A DNA stretch of 42,583 nt. It comes from Chloroflexota bacterium. Its GTDB lineage: Bacteria > Chloroflexota > Limnocylindria > Limnocylindrales > CSP1-4. The notes beneath the pieces are model-generated. The model did not search any database. It was not told where the DNA came from and worked only from the letters and a program-made list of their open reading frames with translations. This document shows positions 38,932 through 42,583 of the stretch, piece after piece; position 1 is the first letter of the stretch, and each line of letters begins with the position of its first letter. The DNA is taken from positions 133-42,715 of the forward strand of contig PMIP01000019.1 in assembly GCA_003158295.1 (NCBI GenBank). The letters are read 5' to 3'. The position numbers and the translations under genes are program-made.

Positions 38932-41340
38932 CTAGACGTTCGATGCTGTTGCGGTCTTCGTGTCCGCCCGCGACACGACCGGACTAGTCAGTTCGCCCGG
39001 CTGCCTCTGCTCGATGGCAAGGCCCCGGGCATCGACCTCGTAGTCGCCTCCGTACACTCGCACCCTGACGGGCGCGCCTTCTAGCACCTGCAGGTTCACC
39101 TTCTGATCGTCCACGCGCAGCTCCAGCAAGGCTCCACGATAGTAGACGCGGAACCGGTAGGAACGCCATTGTGACGGCAGCGTGGGCTGGAAGATGAGGA
39201 CGTCGCCGTCCGTGCGCATACCGCCGAACCCGAAGACCATGCTGGCCCAGACACCTGCGGCGGACGTCACATGCAGTCCCTGGTCCGTGTTGCGGTTGTA
39301 GTTGTCCAGATCCATTCGGGCGCCGTACGAGAAGAAGGTGTAGGCGTCCTCGAGCTTGCCGAGCTCCACCGCCAGAATCGAGTGCAGCGAAGGCGACAGC
39401 GACGACTCGTGAATCGTGCGCGCCTCGTAGAAGTCGTAGTTAGCCCGCTTCTCCGCCAGCGTGTAGTCCTGACTGAAGAAGTACATGAGGTTCAACACGT
39501 CCGGCTGTTTGACCATGTCGAACCGGAAGATCTTGATGTACGCCCAGTTCTTGTAGATCGGAATCTCGTCTGGCGGGAAGTGCTCGAGATCGACATGCGG
39601 GAGGTCGAAATAGCCGGCGTGTTGCTCGAATACGCCCGTCTGCTCGTCTTTGGGTATGCGCATCTTCTCGGCCATGTGGGCCCAGCGCGCCGGCTCATCG
39701 GGCTTGAGGTCGGTCTTGGCCAATGCTTCGCGGTAGAGATCTGGCGCCTTGGCCTGCATCTCATCTAGCACGGACAACGTGAACTCGAACGCCTTCTTGC
39801 CCATGACATTCGTGTAGCAGTTGTGGTTCACCATCATGTGGAACTCATCGGGACCCATCACGCCGTAGAAACCGAAGTCACCCTGCGACGGGCTCCAGCC
39901 ACCTGCGCTGGCCAGGAACCGGCAGATCTGAAGCAGCATCTCGATGCCTTCGCGATACAAGAACTCCTTGTCGCGCATGATCACGTCGTGGTGCCAGATG
40001 GCGTACGCAACCGCCATGTCGGCGTGGATTTCGAGATCCACGTGCTGCCAGGTCCCGGAGTCTTCAGTCCCCGTGATCGTGGCAAACGGGAATCGCGCGC
40101 CTTCGCAATCGAGTTGGCGAGCCCGCTCCATCGCCTGCCCGAGGCGATGGTATCGGTACAGGAGCAGGTTCCTGGCGGCGGGCGGGTCGACGAACATCAG
40201 CAGGCGGTGCGAGTAGATCTCGCTGTCCCAGAACACCCAGCCGAAGTAGACCTCGCCGGTCATCCCCTTGCACAGGGCGTTGAGGTCGGCGTTCTCACCG
40301 TGGTACGTCTGATACGTCTGGAAGCACGAGAAGCGCAGGCCCTGCAGAACGCTGGGATCGCCTTCGATCTCGATGTCCATGACATTCCACACGCGCGTCC
40401 AGAAGGCCGAATGCTCGGCGAGCAGGCTGTCGAACGACGCGTTGCGGTGCCGTCGCATCAGCTCGAGGCCATCGGCTCGCAGGGTGTCCGCGTCCGAGGT
40501 CCTTGCCCACTCATTGACCGCGACCCGGTCGACGGCGGTCTCCGTCCCCTGCGTCAGGCTCAGCTCGAAGTCGACACCGATGAACTTGACGTCCTCAACC
40601 AGAGAGGTCTTGAGGAGCTGATCGGCATGGAGATGGAAGCCAGAGAACAGCTGATGACCGCTCCGGAGCGTTTCCGCCTGGATCGCCCAGCCGCCCTCGA
40701 TCGCGCTCTTCCTCCGTGTCTGCCAGAGGTTGATGATCGGGCGGTCCTGGCCTGAGCCGGCGCCGGTCTGATCCCATCCGGCGGCGATCTCGTAGGGAGT
40801 GTTGAAGTCCAGGCCCATTCGAACCCGGACCGTGCCGGAGAAGTCCAGCGGCTCGAAGGCGATGCGCTGGCAGCCGACCCGGGTGGACTGCATGTCCGTG
40901 AAGCGGATGAAGGTCAGCTTGAGGTGCTTGCCGGTGGCGGTCTGCCACACGAACTCGCGGGTAAGCACGCCGTTGCGCATGTCCAGCTTGCGCGTGAAGT
41001 CGGAGAAGGCCGATCTCGCCAGGTCGAGCTGCTCGCCGTCCACCCAGAGCCGCGTGTGAAGCCAATCCACCGCGTTGAGCATCGCCGCGCCCTGCGTGAC
41101 GAAGCCCTTGAAGATCTGGTCGTGGTGGATGTCCATGAGCTCGTAAAGGTGGTTGAAGTAGCTGCCCAGGAGGTGGTCGCCGCTGTAGCCCTCCTCGAAG
41201 TAGCCGCGGACGCCCATGAATTCGTTGGCCACCGAGAACACGGACTCCGCGACGCGCTGGTAACCGGGGTCGAAGCCCTCTTCGACGATCGTCCAGGGAT
41301 CGCCGCGGAAGTAGTCGATGGGCGTCTTGGACGTCTTCAT
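38932..41340 (-). CDS. GH65-family disaccharide phosphorylase
   Basis: ATG at 41340 (MKTSKTPIDYF) is chosen; the track's 32 extra residues are Pro-rich and unlikely. The 802-residue product has the GH65 order: N-terminal beta-sandwich (about 1-290), helical linker, (alpha/alpha)6 barrel with FGWVFWDSEIYSHRL and the catalytic acid Glu499 in GVMGPDEFHMMVNHNCYTN, and a C-terminal beta-sheet (FGFGGMRTDGDVLIFQPTLP). Family members phosphorolyse or hydrolyse alpha-glucosides such as maltose, trehalose, kojibiose or nigerose, usually releasing beta-glucose-1-phosphate. The specificity cannot be read by eye and no beta-phosphoglucomutase gene is in view. The lacI-type gene upstream probably controls it. 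Confidence 0.88.
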   Translation of the reverse strand: MKTSKTPIDYFRGDPWTIVEEGFDPGYQRVAESVFSVANEFMGVRGYFEEGYSGDHLLGSYFNHLYELMDIHHDQIFKGFVTQGAAMLNAVDWLHTRLWVDGEQLDLARSAFSDFTRKLDMRNGVLTREFVWQTATGKHLKLTFIRFTDMQSTRVGCQRIAFEPLDFSGTVRVRMGLDFNTPYEIAAGWDQTGAGSGQDRPIINLWQTRRKSAIEGGWAIQAETLRSGHQLFSGFHLHADQLLKTSLVEDVKFIGVDFELSLTQGTETAVDRVAVNEWARTSDADTLRADGLELMRRHRNASFDSLLAEHSAFWTRVWNVMDIEIEGDPSVLQGLRFSCFQTYQTYHGENADLNALCKGMTGEVYFGWVFWDSEIYSHRLLMFVDPPAARNLLLYRYHRLGQAMERARQLDCEGARFPFATITGTEDSGTWQHVDLEIHADMAVAYAIWHHDVIMRDKEFLYREGIEMLLQICRFLASAGGWSPSQGDFGFYGVMGPDEFHMMVNHNCYTNVMGKKAFEFTLSVLDEMQAKAPDLYREALAKTDLKPDEPARWAHMAEKMRIPKDEQTGVFEQHAGYFDLPHVDLEHFPPDEIPIYKNWAYIKIFRFDMVKQPDVLNLMYFFSQDYTLAEKRANYDFYEARTIHESSLSPSLHSILAVELGKLEDAYTFFSYGARMDLDNYNRNTDQGLHVTSAAGVWASMVFGFGGMRTDGDVLIFQPTLPSQWRSYRFRVYYRGALLELRVDDQKVNLQVLEGAPVRVRVYGGDYEVDARGLAIEQRQPGELTSPVVSRADTKTATASNV

Positions 41341-41436
41341 GGTGAGGCTCCGGAAGGCTTGGACGGTGGCGATTTGGTGGCAGGTCGATGGGTCGGGCAG
41401 CGGGCCCGCCTGGAGATCAGGAGGCGGCGGAGGCAT

Positions 41437-41628
41437 TCATCCGCGTCGAGGCGGCGAGTCATGTAGTCCGCCAAGCACGGCGCCGCAGGGCGCCACGCGG
41501 CGGGTGTCGTCGAGGGGGACAGCCTCGTGGAGGCACGTCCGGCCGATGAGTGCGAGATCGGCCTCGCGTGCACCTTGCCGGCCGCCGGCTTCGAGGGCGT
41601 CGCCCGCTCGATCGGTGTTCAAGTTCAC
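41437..41628 (-). pseudogene. Possible broken N-terminal fragment of a sugar kinase
   Basis: The 375-base gap 41341-41715 holds a 63-codon frame from GTG. The middle (EADLALIGRTCLHEAVPLDDTRRVAPCGAVLGG) faintly resembles the start of PfkB-family kinases (a GR/GN strand, a D or H, then a G-rich turn), but it stops soon after. It could be a decayed gene or chance. Nothing else in this gap was identified beyond likely promoter DNA for the GH65 gene. Confidence 0.2.
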
Positions 41629-41715
41629 CTCACTAGGTTTCGAAGGCTATGACCGTTGGAATGCGCGCGACGGCAGCGCGCCTCCCAGCGAGCTGCATCC
41701 GGAGCCAAACCCTCC

Positions 41716-42583
41716 TTAGGCGCTGCCCTCCCTCGGCGGGCACGTGGACCCTCGGATGGTCAGCTCGGGCCGCACCAGCGTCTGTTCGGGATCCGTGCAA
41801 TTGTGCTCCAGCCTGGCCAGCAGCATCCGAGCCGCGACGTTTCCGAGCTCATCCGCGGGGAGGCTGATCGTGGTCAGCGGCGGGGTGGCCAATTCGCTGG
41901 ACGTGTCGCTGAGCATCGCCACCAACGAGAGGTCGTCTGGAATCCGCCGTGCCTGTGCCTGCGCAGCCCGCAAGACCGCGACCGCGGACTGCTCCTGCGG
42001 CGCCACAAAGGCCGTGATCTCAGGGTGCCTGCGGAGCATCTCCTGAGCTGCGGCCGACATCGCCTCGATGGTCAGGCCACCCAGGCATGCGAGCGAGGCC
42101 AGGCCGTACTTGCGGCAGGCCTTCTCATACGCGTCGAGCGCCCAGGTTGTGAAGCCGTAGGTCTTGTCCTGAATGACCGGGTCGAAGGTCAGAAAACCGA
42201 TGGCGCGATGGCCCAGCCCGACCAGGTGCTCGAATGCGACTTCGATGCCGTAGTCGATGTCGATGTCGGCAAAGCTCAGACCACTATTGTCCATTCGGTG
42301 CCCGATCATGACGAACGGGTGACCGTGGTCCCGAAGCAGGCTCGGGCGGGTGTCGTCGGTCAGGATTTCGAGCAGGAGCATTCCGTCCACCTGGCGGCTC
42401 CGGAAGAACGCCAGCAGTTCCGGTTCGTTCAGGGTGCGAGTGATGATGTTGATTGAGTAGCCTGCGTCCTCGACTCCCAGAGCCGCGGCCATGATCACTC
42501 GGAGGTTGGGTGGGTTGAACTCCTGCGGCACATGCATGCCGATGAGACCCGTCCGGCCAGATCGGATCTGGCGCCACGCGCTC
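41716..42583 (-). CDS. LacI-family regulator (partial, N-terminus beyond the edge)
   Basis: The frame is open from the right edge (SAWRQIRSGRTGLIGMHV...) to TAA at 41716. The track's ATG at 42537 is internal. What is seen is the periplasmic-binding-protein-like sensor domain of LacI/GalR proteins: RTGLIGMHVPQEFNPPNLRVIMAAALGVEDAGYSINI, VDGMLLLEI, HPFVMIGHRMDN, GIEVAFEHLVGLGHRAIGFLTF, EMLRRHPEITAFVAPQEQSA, and the closing PLTTISLPADELGNVAARMLL. The helix-turn-helix part lies outside the window. It is upstream of and co-directional with the GH65 gene, so it probably represses GH65/DUF4380 until its sugar is present. Confidence 0.93.
   Translation of the reverse strand, partial: SAWRQIRSGRTGLIGMHVPQEFNPPNLRVIMAAALGVEDAGYSINIITRTLNEPELLAFFRSRQVDGMLLLEILTDDTRPSLLRDHGHPFVMIGHRMDNSGLSFADIDIDYGIEVAFEHLVGLGHRAIGFLTFDPVIQDKTYGFTTWALDAYEKACRKYGLASLACLGGLTIEAMSAAAQEMLRRHPEITAFVAPQEQSAVAVLRAAQAQARRIPDDLSLVAMLSDTSSELATPPLTTISLPADELGNVAARMLLARLEHNCTDPEQTLVRPELTIRGSTCPPREGSA

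Overview
The window is a high-GC bacterial chromosome segment with dense coding, many overlapping start/stop pairs (ATGA, GTGA, TAGTG), GTG starts and few strong -35 boxes. The gene set (citramalate-type isoleucine synthesis, F420-type oxidoreductase, GT87 membrane protein, secreted proteins with an AYWT signal-peptide end, TatA proteins with long Pro/Tyr tails) fits a Chloroflexota (Limnocylindria/Ellin6529-like) or a deep actinobacterial-type genome. This is inference: no rRNA or marker gene is present to settle it.

Layout. (1) 1-4135: a biosynthetic operon with the end of ilvC, then leuB, cimA and a prephenate dehydratase. (2) 4136-8121: a structured leader and three secreted or surface proteins, two with a SipW/TasA-like AYWT signal peptide. 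The last carries four tandem Ig-like repeats between two related end modules. (3) 8289-13192: an orphan lysine-5,6-aminomutase-alpha-like protein, a GT87 membrane protein, and convergent uracil salvage genes (upp, uracil permease) sharing a terminator. (4) 13484-18378: a P3B (Mg2+-type) P-ATPase with an AAAKG-repeat N-tail, then an ECF sigma factor overlapping a membrane-anchored propeller-like partner. (5) 18487-21650: a SHOCT protein, tRNA-Gly(CCC), a scar holding a response-regulator fragment and a partial tRNA copy, a Tat lipoprotein of the DUF362 family, and an uncharacterised protein. (6) 21756-42583: a galactoside-utilisation region.

The galactoside region is the most interesting part. 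On the minus strand deoR-galT-tatA-galK-tatC are interleaved. The divergent plus-strand operon encodes a sugar-binding lipoprotein with its own twin-arginine signal, two permeases, a GH36 alpha-galactosidase and a GH2 beta-galactosidase, followed by an LLM-class oxidoreductase. A second tatA with a YPPQ-type tail lies further on, before a convergent minus-strand set: lacI-type regulator, GH65 phosphorylase, DUF4380-like mutarotase-fold protein. The inferred flow is import of alpha/beta-galactosides, cytoplasmic hydrolysis, then GalK/GalT to glucose-1-phosphate. The importer ATPase and galE are not in the window. The co-location of tatA/tatC with a Tat-dependent sugar-binding protein suggests that export machinery and sugar uptake are expressed together.
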